Notes: generated from the letters alone by a model not told the origin. DNA of 64,000 nucleotides from Cloacibacterium caeni_C (GCA_002422665.1 DITA01000059.1:6175-70174), one strand, 5' to 3'; shown: positions 16,729 to 25,131, counted from the stretch's first letter. Translations and numbers: made by a program.

Positions 16729-18387
16729 ATGCTTAGAAAAATTAGCACTCTTGCATTGGTAACATTGGCTTTGTTATCTGTAGATGCACAAAAAAATAAA
16801 AATACTCAATACAATGATGGAGTAGAAAGACCAAAATTGGTGGTAGGAATTGTAGTAGACCAGATGCGTTGGGATTTCTTGTATAAATATCAAGCAAAAT
16901 ACGGAAACGGTGGCTTCAAAAGATTATTAAATGAAGGCTACAGTTTTAATAATGTGATGATTGATTATATTCCTACGGTTACTGCATTAGGTCATACTTC
17001 TATTTATACAGGTTCTGTTCCATCGATTCATGGAATTGCGGGAAACGACTGGACAGATAAAGAAACAGGTAAAAACGTTTACTGTACCACAGATGAAACG
17101 GTAAATGCTGTAGGAACAGAAGCTAAAAAAATAGGTCAGCATTCTCCTAGAAATCTTTGGAGTACTACCATTACAGACCAGTTAGGAATTGCAACCAATT
17201 TTCGTTCAAAAGTAGTGGGAGTTTCATTAAAAGACAGAGCTTCTATTTTACCAGCAGGACATAATCCTACTGCGGCTTTTTGGTTTGATGAAACCACGGG
17301 GAATTTCATCACTTCTGATTATTATTTGAAAGAATTACCACAATGGTTGAATGAATTTAACAAAGAAGAAAACGGTAAAAAATTAGTTGCAAAAGGTTGG
17401 AAAACATTACTTCCTATTTCAGAATATTTCGAAAGTACAGAGGATAATGTTGCATGGGAAAGTCTTTTAGGAAGCGCTAAAACACCTACTTTTCCTTATG
17501 AAAATTTAGCAAAAGATTATGAGGCTAAAAAAGGAGTCATCAGAACTACACCTTTTGGAAATTCTTTAACCCTAAAAATGGCTGAAGCTACAATTAAAGG
17601 TTACAAAATGGGTGAAGATAATATTACAGATTTCTTAGCAATAAATATTGCTTCTACAGATTATGTAGGTCATGCTTTTGGCCCAAATTCTATAGAAATA
17701 GAAGATACTTATTTAAGATTAGACAGAGATTTAGAAGCGTTTTTTCAGCAGTTAGACAAAAAAGTAGGAAAAGGTAACTACTTGGTATTCTTATCTGCAG
17801 ATCACGGTGGCGCTCATGCTGAAGGATACATGCAAGCAAATAAGATGATGACAGGCTTCTTTGATGATGGTTTAGAAAAAAATCTTGGCGAAGAACTAGA
17901 AAAAAAATATGCAGGAAGTAAATTAATTCTGGGAATTGATAATTACCAAATTTATCTCAACCACAATACTATTAAGGAAAAAGGATTGGATGCAGATGAG
18001 GTGAAAAAAAATATTCTTTCTCAATTAAATAAAGACAAAAGAGTTCTATACGCTGTAGATTTAGAAGATGTAGCTGAAGCAGCAATTCCAGAACCGATAA
18101 AAACCAGAATTATCAATGGTTACAACTGGCAAAGAAGTGGAGATATTCAAATTGTTTCGCATGATGGTATGCTGCCAACTTATGCTAAAAAAGGAACTAC
18201 TCACAGCGTTTGGAATTCATACGATGCTCACATTCCATTAATTTTTATGGGTTGGAAAGTTAAAAACGGACAAAGTGCAAAACCATATCACATGACAGAT
18301 ATTGCACCAACTCTAGCTCAAATGCTGAAAGTGGAAAATCCAAGTGGAAACATAGGAAATCCTATTACAGAAGTTTTAGAAAAATAA
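16729..18387 (+). CDS. pafA: PafA-type alkaline phosphatase, secreted
   Basis: This 552-residue exported phosphomonoesterase belongs to the PafA branch of the alkaline phosphatase superfamily, known from Elizabethkingia (formerly Chryseobacterium) meningosepticum. A signal peptide covers about residues 1-20. All key residues described for PafA occur at a constant offset of about +6: Asp44, nucleophile Thr85 (in PTVTALGHTS), Asn106, and Lys168/Arg170 (in SLKDRAS). The later zinc ligands lie in STDYVGHAFG, SADHGGAHA and GTTHSVWN. Two zinc ions and a phosphothreonine intermediate are expected. Such enzymes free phosphate from many organic phosphates and need not be strictly phosphate-repressed. 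Confidence 0.94.
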   Translation: MLRKISTLALVTLALLSVDAQKNKNTQYNDGVERPKLVVGIVVDQMRWDFLYKYQAKYGNGGFKRLLNEGYSFNNVMIDYIPTVTALGHTSIYTGSVPSIHGIAGNDWTDKETGKNVYCTTDETVNAVGTEAKKIGQHSPRNLWSTTITDQLGIATNFRSKVVGVSLKDRASILPAGHNPTAAFWFDETTGNFITSDYYLKELPQWLNEFNKEENGKKLVAKGWKTLLPISEYFESTEDNVAWESLLGSAKTPTFPYENLAKDYEAKKGVIRTTPFGNSLTLKMAEATIKGYKMGEDNITDFLAINIASTDYVGHAFGPNSIEIEDTYLRLDRDLEAFFQQLDKKVGKGNYLVFLSADHGGAHAEGYMQANKMMTGFFDDGLEKNLGEELEKKYAGSKLILGIDNYQIYLNHNTIKEKGLDADEVKKNILSQLNKDKRVLYAVDLEDVAEAAIPEPIKTRIINGYNWQRSGDIQIVSHDGMLPTYAKKGTTHSVWNSYDAHIPLIFMGWKVKNGQSAKPYHMTDIAPTLAQMLKVENPSGNIGNPITEVLEK

Positions 18388-18413
18388 TAGATTTTTATCT
18401 AATATGATATTAT

Positions 18414-18441
18414 AAAATCGGGAAGTCTTCCCGATTTTTTT
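18414..18441 (+). terminator. intrinsic terminator of pafA
   Basis: An 11-bp stem, AAAATCGGGAA / TTCCCGATTTT, with a GTC loop and a following T-run lies 27 bases after the pafA stop. Confidence 0.9.
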
Positions 18442-18454
18442 GTTTTAAAATATG

Positions 18455-18495
18455 AAAAACGTACGGCGCGAGCAAAGCTCGCGCCGTACGTTTTT
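18455..18495. repeat. perfect 19-bp GC-rich palindrome
   Basis: The arms AAAAACGTACGGCGCGAGC and GCTCGCGCCGTACGTTTTT pair perfectly around a 3-base AAA loop. The GC-rich core stands out sharply in this AT-rich region. It lies between two convergent genes just after another terminator. It would work as a bidirectional terminator but could also be a REP-like dispersed hairpin. Confidence 0.9.
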
Positions 18496-18524
18496 AGACA
18501 ATAATATTAAAGTTAAAAATATTT

Positions 18525-19052
18525 TTACTTTTTCACAGGCGGATAATTGGCCATAATTTCTGCTACAATCGCTGGAATTTGTTTTTGCTTAGATTTAGGA
18601 GAATCTACATTGATTCCGCTTCCTACACCTTGCCAAACTAATTTTCCAGTTTTAGCATCTACGATGTCAATAATCAAACTTCCTCTGTTGTAGTCGGTAG
18701 TCCAAGCTCTGCTCATTCCAATTCCCCATCCATAAGGTCTTCCCCAACCGTACATTCCGAAACTAGGTTCTATTCTGGTATCTTCTACTTTTTTATGAGA
18801 AGCTTTCAGGTTTACAACTAAATCAGGAGTTTGAGATGCAGATAAACCTTTCATTTGTAGGTTTTTAGCTACTTCGTTTAAAACACGGTCTTTGTCTAAA
18901 TCATTCAGTTTTAAATCATCTACTCTAAACTGATAGGTTTTATAAGAACTAAAATTGGCAGTTTCAGCATAATCCGTTCTCACATTAAATGGTGAACAAG
19001 ACGTAACAAAAAGTGCTGCTGAAGCCAACAAAAGGAAAAAATATTTCTTCAT
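18525..19052 (-). CDS. DUF4136 lipoprotein
   Basis: This 175-residue lipoprotein has a signal sequence ending in the lipobox VTSC, so Cys19 should be lipidated. The mature part matches the DUF4136 pattern: RTDYAETANFSSYKTYQF near the start, an LVVNLKASH strand in the middle, and LIIDIVDAKTGKLVWQGVG towards the end. The family is widespread in Bacteroidetes and Proteobacteria and its role is unknown. It follows the small Cys-rich gene by only 3 bases and is probably co-transcribed with it. Confidence 0.88.
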   Translation of the reverse strand: MKKYFFLLLASAALFVTSCSPFNVRTDYAETANFSSYKTYQFRVDDLKLNDLDKDRVLNEVAKNLQMKGLSASQTPDLVVNLKASHKKVEDTRIEPSFGMYGWGRPYGWGIGMSRAWTTDYNRGSLIIDIVDAKTGKLVWQGVGSGINVDSPKSKQKQIPAIVAEIMANYPPVKK

Positions 19053-19055
19053 TTT

Positions 19056-19247
19056 TTATGATTTATGTGGTTTTTTCTCAATTTTTTTAAAAGAATCAGT
19101 CTTTTTATCATAACCATAAGGACAATGTTTACAACCACTTTTACAGCAATAACCGCGTTTTAAGTGGTATCTTTCGGTGAAAACTTTGTAGCCTAATTCA
19201 TTATAATAAAAATCTTCGCCTTCTACTAATTCTTTATCAAATTTCAT
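19056..19247 (-). CDS. small Cys-rich protein, DUF5522-like
   Basis: The 63-residue product contains the dense cysteine motif GYCCKSGCKHCPYGYDKK near residues 32-49, with four cysteines that could bind a metal ion or cluster. It matches small DUF5522-type proteins found across Bacteroidetes, which have no established role. The N-terminal half carries LGYKVFTERYHLKRG. No signal peptide is present, so it is probably cytoplasmic. The gene leads the two-gene set with the DUF4136 lipoprotein. Confidence 0.82.
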   Translation of the reverse strand: MKFDKELVEGEDFYYNELGYKVFTERYHLKRGYCCKSGCKHCPYGYDKKTDSFKKIEKKPHKS

Positions 19248-19316
19248 TCCATAAAATTACAAAAAATTCAATCATATTTTTAAATCATTGTGATAATTGC
19301 TCCTTTTAACTTTTCA

Positions 19317-19324
19317 TATCTTTG
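19317..19324 (+). promoter_or_regulatory. predicted -7 box just before a near-leaderless gene
   Basis: TATCTTTG matches TAnnTTTG exactly and ends 4 bases before the ATG at 19329. TTG triplets stand at 19288 and 19297. A start site at the usual distance would fall at or near the start codon, so the mRNA should have almost no leader. Confidence 0.55.
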
Positions 19325-19328
19325 TTCT

Positions 19329-19658
19329 ATGATTATTTTGAGTTTACGCCTTCTCCGAAAGACTAGAATCAACGGAATTACCATTTTTCCGTTCATTTTT
19401 CTTCGTGAATCAGCGTTTAAGGAAAATAAAATACTCATTAATCACGAAAAAATCCACATTCGTCAGCAATTAGAACTCCTCATTATTTTCTTTTATTTGT
19501 GGTATGTAGTAGAATATTACTATTGGTATTTTAAGTTAAAAAACAAACATTTGGCTTACCGAAATATCAGTTTCGAAAGAGAAGCTTACGCTATGGAAGA
19601 AGATTTAAACTACCTCGAAACCAGAAAAATTTGGAGCTTTTGGAAATATAGAGTGTGA
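19329..19658 (+). CDS. small membrane-associated protein with HEKIH motif
   Basis: I call the start at the ATG at 19329 (109 aa) rather than the upstream ATG at 19290, because a clear -7 promoter box lies between the two. The protein has a basic N-terminus, a hydrophobic segment around ITIFPFIFLRE, and then INHEKIHIRQQLELL followed by a hydrophobic, Trp/Tyr-rich segment (IIFFYLWYVVEYYYWY). The HExxH-like HEKIH resembles a zinc-protease motif in a membrane setting, as in M56/M48 families, but the protein is far too short for a full protease domain. Similar short proteins appear conserved in flavobacteria. The function is unknown. Confidence 0.72.
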   Translation: MIILSLRLLRKTRINGITIFPFIFLRESAFKENKILINHEKIHIRQQLELLIIFFYLWYVVEYYYWYFKLKNKHLAYRNISFEREAYAMEEDLNYLETRKIWSFWKYRV

Positions 19659-19667
19659 TTTTTTTTG

Positions 19668-20024
19668 GCGCCAAATTCCGCCGTCCGTTCTCAATCTTTT
19701 TTTTGCCAAATCTTTTCCCAATGCAAAAAAGGATTTCCACTCAAGTCGGGGCGCAATTTCCGCACATTTCTAAATTTCAGATAAATAGAACTTTTTTTCT
19801 TTTGCATAACTTATTTATCAATAAAAATCGTAGATTTTTTCTTTTGACCTCAATTTCGTAGCGTAAAAAAATTGAAAACAAAATTCGTTAAAAAATTTCT
19901 GTTGTTTGAGAAAGCAAAGGGAAAAGAATTGGCTCGAGTTTCGGAAATTTTAGAATTTTATTTTTAATTTTAGCCGAAGAAATTGAAGTCTTGATTTTTG
20001 GTTCTTTTCATCAAGGAAAAGAAC
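19668..20024. repeat. gene-free gap with composite intergenic repeats (copy B element and hairpin)
   Basis: This 376-base gap holds no credible gene; a 68-codon frame lacks coding character. The block 19668-19770 is a diverged relative of the element at 14399-14518, sharing TTCCGCC, TCAAGTCGGG and GCGCAA ends. At 20001-20024 a perfect 9-bp hairpin, GTTCTTTTC / GAAAAGAAC with loop ATCAAG, lies 10 bases before the next start codon. The middle is AT-rich without recognisable sites. Confidence 0.6.
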
Positions 20025-20034
20025 ATTATAAAAA

Positions 20035-20943
20035 ATGAATTTACCCAAACATAAAATTCCAATTGTAGAAATTCCTATCGGGAAAAAAGTAAGACTTTTC
20101 ATCAAAAGAGAAGACCTTACTCATCCCGAAATTTCTGGAAATAAATATTGGAAAATGTTTTACAATGTCAAAAAATATTTAGAAAAAGAAGTTTCAGAAA
20201 GAAAAATCATTACTTTCGGAGGTGCCTTTTCTAATCATATTGCAGCAGCTGCAGCTTTGGGAAAAGAATTTGGCATCGAAACTCTAGGAATTATCAGAGG
20301 AGACGAATTAGAAAATTCTTGGCAAGAAAATCCCACTCTTTCTTTAGCGCACCAAAACGGAATGACTTTCAGATTTGTGACAAGAGAAAATTATAGAGAT
20401 AAGGAAACTTTGATGAAAAACCTTCAAGAAGAATTTCCCGAAAGTTTGGTAGTTCCAGAAGGCGGGACTAATGAAAATGCGGTGGAAGGAATTCAGTTTA
20501 TGCTCAATGAAGAAACTCAAGATTTTGACTATCTTTGCAGTGCTATAGGAACAGGAGGAACCCTTTCAGGAATTTCTAAATTTGCAGAAGAACATCAAAA
20601 AGTGTTAGGTTTCAAAGCTGTGAAAGATGAATCTTTAGAAAAAAGGATTTTAAATTTTTCTAAAAGACAAAATTTCACCATTTTTGATGCTTCAGATGGC
20701 GGTTTTGGCAAAATAACAGACGAAAATATTCGTTTTATAAATAAATTTTATCAAGATTTTGGCATTATTTTAGAGCCTGTTTACATTGGGAAAATGCTCA
20801 GGAAGATTTTTGAACTCATAGAAGAAGATTATTTCCCAGAAAATAGCAAGATTTTAGCTTTTCATACAGGAGGTTTGCAAGGAATAAAAGGAGCAAACGA
20901 AATGTTGAAAAAGAAAAACAGAAATTTAATAAAAGTTTTATAG
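20035..20943 (+). CDS. PLP enzyme, ACC deaminase/D-cysteine desulfhydrase family
   Basis: This 302-residue protein has the fold-type II PLP layout of the 1-aminocyclopropane-1-carboxylate deaminase/D-cysteine desulfhydrase family. FIKREDLTHPEISGNKYWK near residues 22-40 holds the PLP lysine candidate, TFGGAFSNHIAAAA near 61-74 forms the phosphate and substrate loop, and AIGTGGTLSGI near 172-182 binds the PLP phosphate. In most bacteria the related enzyme degrades D-cysteine to pyruvate, ammonia and sulfide. Which substrate is used here cannot be read from the sequence. A hairpin lies just upstream of the start. Confidence 0.87.
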   Translation: MNLPKHKIPIVEIPIGKKVRLFIKREDLTHPEISGNKYWKMFYNVKKYLEKEVSERKIITFGGAFSNHIAAAAALGKEFGIETLGIIRGDELENSWQENPTLSLAHQNGMTFRFVTRENYRDKETLMKNLQEEFPESLVVPEGGTNENAVEGIQFMLNEETQDFDYLCSAIGTGGTLSGISKFAEEHQKVLGFKAVKDESLEKRILNFSKRQNFTIFDASDGGFGKITDENIRFINKFYQDFGIILEPVYIGKMLRKIFELIEEDYFPENSKILAFHTGGLQGIKGANEMLKKKNRNLIKVL

Positions 20944-20950
20944 ATATTGA

Positions 20951-21016
20951 GTTCCGTAGGAACGAAAGGTTTGTAGAAAAAAACATCATTATCAATAGGA
21001 AGTTCCGTAGGAACGA
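20951..21016. repeat. pair of GTTCCGTAGGAAC hairpin repeats
   Basis: The 15-mer GTTCCGTAGGAACGA occurs at 20951-20965 and 21002-21016, 51 bases apart. Each contains the hairpin GTTCC-GTA-GGAAC. The second copy ends 9 bases before the next start codon. Such short paired hairpins are the layout of REP-type elements mobilised by tyrosine transposases; no such transposase is in this window. Confidence 0.75.
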
Positions 21017-21025
21017 CACGTAAAT

Positions 21026-22066
21026 ATGAAGAAACTCATTTTAATATTTTCAATTGCCTTGTTTTCAAATATCCAAGCTCAAACTTGGAAAACCGAAGAC
21101 CAGTACATTCAGCGATTTGCACAATATGCTGTAGAAGAAATGGAATTGTACAATATTCCCGCATCTATTACTTTGGCACAAGGACTTTTAGAAACAGGAG
21201 GTGGTCAGTCTAGATTGGCTCAAGAAGGGAAAAATCACTTCGGGATTAAGTGTAAAGAAAACTGGACGGGCAAAACCATGAAACATACAGATGACGCACC
21301 AAATGAATGTTTCCGAGTGTATGAAGATCCTAGAGAATCTTACAGAGATCATTCTTTGTTTTTGGTGAATCGTCCTTTTTACAAAAATTTATTTCAACTT
21401 GACCCAAAAGATTATAACGGTTGGGCTCATGGTTTAAAAAAAGCGGGTTATGCGACCAATCCTAGATACGCTTATATTTTGATCGATAAAATTCAGAAAT
21501 ATAAACTTTTTGAATTTGACTATATCAAAAAAGAACAAGTCACCGAAAAACTTTTGGCTTTGTATCCTGATTTGGTGAATGATAAAGAATTTTTAGCTAA
21601 AAATTTACCAACTCCTAAAAAAGAAGAAGCTCCAAAAGTGGTAATCGATGCTCCTGAACCTAAAAAATTGACTAAAGAAGAAGTTTTATTATCGGTTTTG
21701 ATGAAAGCACATCCTAATGAAGCTTTGAGATATATTGTAATTCCGATGGAACCAGATTATGACGATGCTTCGGAAGTAAACTTACAAGATATTTCTAAAA
21801 AATATGGCGTTTCTACTTCTAAATTAATGAAATGGAACGAGCTTTCTTCTCAAACTTTGAAAGAAGGACAAATTCTCTTCCTCGAAAAGAAAAATTCTAG
21901 CGGAAGTGTAGAAACTTATCGCGCCGAAAAAGGAGATAATATGTATTCTATCTCACAGAAATTTGCAATAAGACTCGATAAACTTTATGACAAAAACCGC
22001 ATGGAATATGGAGATAAAGTAAAAGAAGGTCAATTAATTTATCTTAAAAATAGAAAACCTAGATAA
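21026..22066 (+). CDS. exported N-acetylglucosaminidase with LysM repeats
   Basis: This 346-residue protein is predicted to cleave peptidoglycan glycan strands in the periplasm or outside the cell. It has a signal peptide (residues 1-19, ending IQAQ) and a glucosaminidase-type domain (about 25-170) with the catalytic-glutamate segment AQGLLETGGGQS and HFGIKCKENW. A Lys/Pro linker follows, then two LysM-type modules (about 245-290 and 298-345; QDISKKYGVSTSKLMKWN and NMYSISQKFAIRLDKLYDKN). LysM modules bind peptidoglycan. The Bacteroidetes form of this architecture is common and is used in wall turnover or cell separation. Confidence 0.9.
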   Translation: MKKLILIFSIALFSNIQAQTWKTEDQYIQRFAQYAVEEMELYNIPASITLAQGLLETGGGQSRLAQEGKNHFGIKCKENWTGKTMKHTDDAPNECFRVYEDPRESYRDHSLFLVNRPFYKNLFQLDPKDYNGWAHGLKKAGYATNPRYAYILIDKIQKYKLFEFDYIKKEQVTEKLLALYPDLVNDKEFLAKNLPTPKKEEAPKVVIDAPEPKKLTKEEVLLSVLMKAHPNEALRYIVIPMEPDYDDASEVNLQDISKKYGVSTSKLMKWNELSSQTLKEGQILFLEKKNSSGSVETYRAEKGDNMYSISQKFAIRLDKLYDKNRMEYGDKVKEGQLIYLKNRKPR

Positions 22067-22220
22067 AATTTTTTGTAAAGAATTTTGCGTGAGCGATTGA
22101 AGTGAAAATACCGCAACCGCTGAAAGCGAGTGAGGAATTGTAACGAAAAGCGCGACCTGAAATAAAAATTTTTGTCATTCTGAATGGAATGAAGAATCTG
22201 AAATTTTTATGAAGGACACG
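22067..22220. repeat. intergenic element with GCGTGAGCG / GCGCGACC ends plus a second short motif
   Basis: The gap before hemL carries a GC-richer block (about 22088-22172) running from GCGTGAGCGATTGAAGTG to AACGAAAAGCGCGACC. It is followed by GTCATTCTGAATGGAATGAA (22174-22193) and AAGAATCTG. Both look like dispersed non-coding repeats rather than genes. No second copy is in the window, so the call rests on composition and on general resemblance to such elements in relatives. Confidence 0.4.
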
Positions 22221-22251
22221 CCCAAAACATTAAAAAAATAAATTCAAAATT

Positions 22252-23550
22252 ATGTTATATCAAAGAAGTTCGGCTTTATTTGAAGAGGCGTACAAATATA
22301 TTCCAGGAGGTGTTAATTCGCCAGTTCGTGCTTTCAAATCTGTAGGAGGAGTTCCTATTTTTATGAAATCTGCGAAAGGTGCTTATTTAACAGATGCTGA
22401 TGACAGAACTTATGTAGATTACATCAATTCTTGGGGACCCGCAATTGTAGGTCACGCTCATGATGAGGTAGTAGAAGCGGTAAAATTACAAGCAGAAAAA
22501 GGCTTTTCTTTTGGTGCGCCTACAGAATTAGAAACCGAAATTGCAAAATTTATCATCGAAAATGTTCCGAATATTGACCAAATCAGAATGGTTTCTTCGG
22601 GAACGGAAGCTTGTATGAGCGCCATCAGATTAGCAAGAGGTTACACAGGAAGAGAAAAAATCATCAAATTTGAAGGTTGCTATCACGGTCATTCAGATTC
22701 ATTTTTGATTAAAGCAGGAAGTGGAGCGGCAACTTTTGGGAACCCAAATTCACCGGGAGTAACTTCAGGAACTGCAAAAGATACACTTTTAGCAAAATAC
22801 AATGATATAGAACAAGTAGAGGATTTATTCCGTCATAATCAAGGAGAAATTGCTGCGATTATTGTAGAACCAGTTGCAGGAAACATGGGTTGCGTTTTGC
22901 CAGAAAATAATTTTCTTCAAAATTTAAGAAAAGTTTGTGATGAAAACGGCGCTTTATTGATTTTTGATGAAGTGATGACAGGTTTCAGATTGGCTTTTGG
23001 TGGAGCACAAGAATTGTACAATGTAAAAGCAGATATCGTAACTTACGGAAAAGTGATAGGTGGCGGAATGCCAGTTGGTGCTTTTGCTGCAAGAGACGAA
23101 ATTATGAGTAAACTTTCGCCAAGAGGTGATGTTTATCAAGCGGGAACTTTAAGCGGAAATCCTCTCGCAATGAGAGCAGGTCTTACAACGCTTCAACTCA
23201 TTAAAAACAATCCTAATTTCTACGAAAAACTCAATAAAACTACAGAAACGCTTGATTTTGAAATTGGTAAAATTCTTAATGCAAAAGGAATTGCCCACAA
23301 AATCAACAGAAAAGGAAGTATGATGAGCGTTTTCTTCCATACGAATAGAGTTTCAAATTTTGAGGAAGCTGCAGATTCTAACCATTCATTGTTCAATAAT
23401 TTTTTCCATCAATTGTTGGCTCAGGGAATTTATCTTCCGCCAAGTGGTTACGAAACGTGGTTTATCTCTGATTCTATTAACGAAGCGGAAATTGATAAAA
23501 CGCTTGAAGCGGTTAGAAATTTTGATTATTCAGATAAAATAGAAGACTAA
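22252..23550 (+). CDS. hemL: glutamate-1-semialdehyde 2,1-aminomutase
   Basis: The enzyme converts glutamate-1-semialdehyde to 5-aminolevulinate, the precursor of haem, by a PLP-dependent amino shift. The 432-residue protein has the typical N-terminus (YIPGGVNSPVRAFKSVGG), the class III aminotransferase core with VSSGTEACMSAIRLARG near residues 114-130, LIFDEVMTGFR near 238-248, and the PLP lysine Lys267 in TYGKVIGGGMPVGAF. Length and motifs are fully normal. It is a single gene with a terminator directly behind it; other haem genes are not nearby. Confidence 0.96.
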   Translation: MLYQRSSALFEEAYKYIPGGVNSPVRAFKSVGGVPIFMKSAKGAYLTDADDRTYVDYINSWGPAIVGHAHDEVVEAVKLQAEKGFSFGAPTELETEIAKFIIENVPNIDQIRMVSSGTEACMSAIRLARGYTGREKIIKFEGCYHGHSDSFLIKAGSGAATFGNPNSPGVTSGTAKDTLLAKYNDIEQVEDLFRHNQGEIAAIIVEPVAGNMGCVLPENNFLQNLRKVCDENGALLIFDEVMTGFRLAFGGAQELYNVKADIVTYGKVIGGGMPVGAFAARDEIMSKLSPRGDVYQAGTLSGNPLAMRAGLTTLQLIKNNPNFYEKLNKTTETLDFEIGKILNAKGIAHKINRKGSMMSVFFHTNRVSNFEEAADSNHSLFNNFFHQLLAQGIYLPPSGYETWFISDSINEAEIDKTLEAVRNFDYSDKIED

Positions 23551-23554
23551 AATA

Positions 23555-23580
23555 AAATCCCTCAAATTTTTGAGGGATTT
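23555..23580 (+). terminator. intrinsic terminator of hemL
   Basis: A perfect 10-bp stem, AAATCCCTCA / TGAGGGATTT, with a 6-base loop follows the hemL stop by 4 bases. The T-tract is short. Confidence 0.85.
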
Positions 23581-23632
23581 CTCTTAATATTCTTAATACC
23601 TTAATTGAAAACTTAATGGTAAAATATTTTTT

Positions 23633-23699
23633 TCTCGCAGATTAAGCAGATCAAGCAGATTTTTTTAATTATAAACTAAATCAGCGCAATCAGCGAGAG
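23633..23699. repeat. 9-bp satellite palindrome (TCTCGCAGATT ends)
   Basis: The left arm is TCTCGCAGATTAAGCAGATC continuing to AAGCAGATT, three 9-bp units. After a short AT-rich centre the right arm reads AAATCAGCGCAATCAGCGAG, its degenerate reverse complement. It lies between two convergent genes. The same ends occur at 13074 and 25132. Confidence 0.85.
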
Positions 23700-23701
23700 A
23701 T

Positions 23702-25117
23702 TTATAATTCCAAGCCTAAAAGTTTCGCTTCTTTAATAACGAAATTTCTAGCTTCATCTTTCTGATTGGCAATTTCTCCTTCTAGAATCGCTTCTTTTAC
23801 TTTTTCTTTCAGGATTCCAATTTCACGACCAGGTTTCAACTGGAACATTTCCATAATTTCTTCTCCAGAAATCGGCGGTTGAAAATTTCTAACGTGGTCT
23901 TTTTCTTCCACTTCTTTGATTTTCTTCGCCACATATTCAAAATTTTTCTTGAATTTTTCTTGTTTTGAAGCATTTTTCGTGGTGATATCTGCTTTACAAA
24001 GCGTGAACAAATCTTCTAAATCTTCACCCGCATCAAAAAGCAATCTTCTCAAGGCCGAATCCGAAGTTCCATCATCAATCAAAGCAATCGGTCTAGATGA
24101 AAGTTTTACCATTTTTTGAACATATTTCATGTCTGGTCCTAATGGTAATTTTAGTCTCGTGAAAAGATTTTTCACCATTTTAGAACCTAAAAATTCATGT
24201 CCATGGAAAGTCCAACCAATTTTTTCTACAAATTTTTTAGTCGGTGCTTTTCCGATATCGTGTAATAAAGCAGCCCATCTCAACCAAAGATTATCGGTGT
24301 TTTTAGAAATATTATCCACCACTTCCAAAGTGTGCCAAAAATTATCTTTGTGCGTTTGTCCTTCTACTTCTTCTATACCTCTTAAAGCCGTCAATTCAGG
24401 AATAATTTTTTCTAAAAGCGTTGTTTCTTCCATCAATTTTAAACCAACCGAAGGTTTTTCGCTCAACATAATTTTGTTGAATTCCACCATAATTCTTTCC
24501 ATCGAAACAATTTTGATGCGTTCTGCTTCTTGTTTGATGGCTTCTAGAGAATTTTTCTCAATTTCAAAATGTAAAACCGATGCAAATCTAATGGCTCTCA
24601 TCATTCTCAAAGGATCATCAGAATACGTTTGTGCAGGTTCTAAAGGTGTTCGCAGAATTTTGTTCTGCATATCTTCTCTTCCGTTGAAAGGATCAATCAG
24701 TTCTCCGAAATTTTCCGCATTCAGTGAAATTGCAAGAGCATTTACAGTGAAATCTCTGCGTTTTTGGTCGTCTTCTAAAGTTCCAGTTTCTACCGCTGGT
24801 TTTCTAGAATCTTCGGAATAACTTTCTTTTCTGGCGCCCACAAATTCCAAATCCAAATCTTGGTATTTAATCATCGCAGTTCCATACGTTTTGAACACAG
24901 AAACCTTCAAATCTCCGAGCTCTTTTCCTACCGCTTTTGCAAGTTCTATTCCGCTTTGTTCGGTTACAAAATCGATGTCTGTTGGTGCTTTTCTTTGCAT
25001 CAACAAATCACGAACGTAACCACCAACAATGTAAACCGTTTGGTTATTTTCTTGGGCGACTTTAGAAATGATTTTAAAAAGTTTGAAATTTTTATTTTGG
25101 GTTAAATTGATTTTCAT
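23702..25117 (-). CDS. cca: CCA-adding/poly(A) polymerase family tRNA nucleotidyltransferase with HD domain
   Basis: This class II nucleotidyltransferase adds or repairs the CCA end of tRNAs. The 471-residue protein has the head domain with VYIVGGYVRDLLM near residues 28-40 and the metal-binding PTDIDFV near 46-52. The RRDFTVNAL motif lies near 128-136 and a helical neck region follows. A C-terminal HD phosphohydrolase domain carries LLHDIGKAPTKK near 288-299. The HD domain is typical for bacterial CCA-adding enzymes. Poly(A) polymerase activity cannot be excluded from sequence, but no other CCA gene is in the window. Confidence 0.9.
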   Translation of the reverse strand: MKINLTQNKNFKLFKIISKVAQENNQTVYIVGGYVRDLLMQRKAPTDIDFVTEQSGIELAKAVGKELGDLKVSVFKTYGTAMIKYQDLDLEFVGARKESYSEDSRKPAVETGTLEDDQKRRDFTVNALAISLNAENFGELIDPFNGREDMQNKILRTPLEPAQTYSDDPLRMMRAIRFASVLHFEIEKNSLEAIKQEAERIKIVSMERIMVEFNKIMLSEKPSVGLKLMEETTLLEKIIPELTALRGIEEVEGQTHKDNFWHTLEVVDNISKNTDNLWLRWAALLHDIGKAPTKKFVEKIGWTFHGHEFLGSKMVKNLFTRLKLPLGPDMKYVQKMVKLSSRPIALIDDGTSDSALRRLLFDAGEDLEDLFTLCKADITTKNASKQEKFKKNFEYVAKKIKEVEEKDHVRNFQPPISGEEIMEMFQLKPGREIGILKEKVKEAILEGEIANQKDEARNFVIKEAKLLGLEL

Positions 25118-25131
25118 TTTTGTATAAAAAC

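Noticed and set aside
19655..19861. 68-codon plus-strand frame after the HEKIH gene
   Set aside because: It runs through a dispersed intergenic repeat and has a low-complexity Phe/Ile/Arg composition without any domain signal.
24129..24821. 230-codon plus-strand frame opposite the CCA-adding enzyme gene
   Set aside because: It is a shadow of cca on the other strand; cca has complete motifs and the shadow has none.
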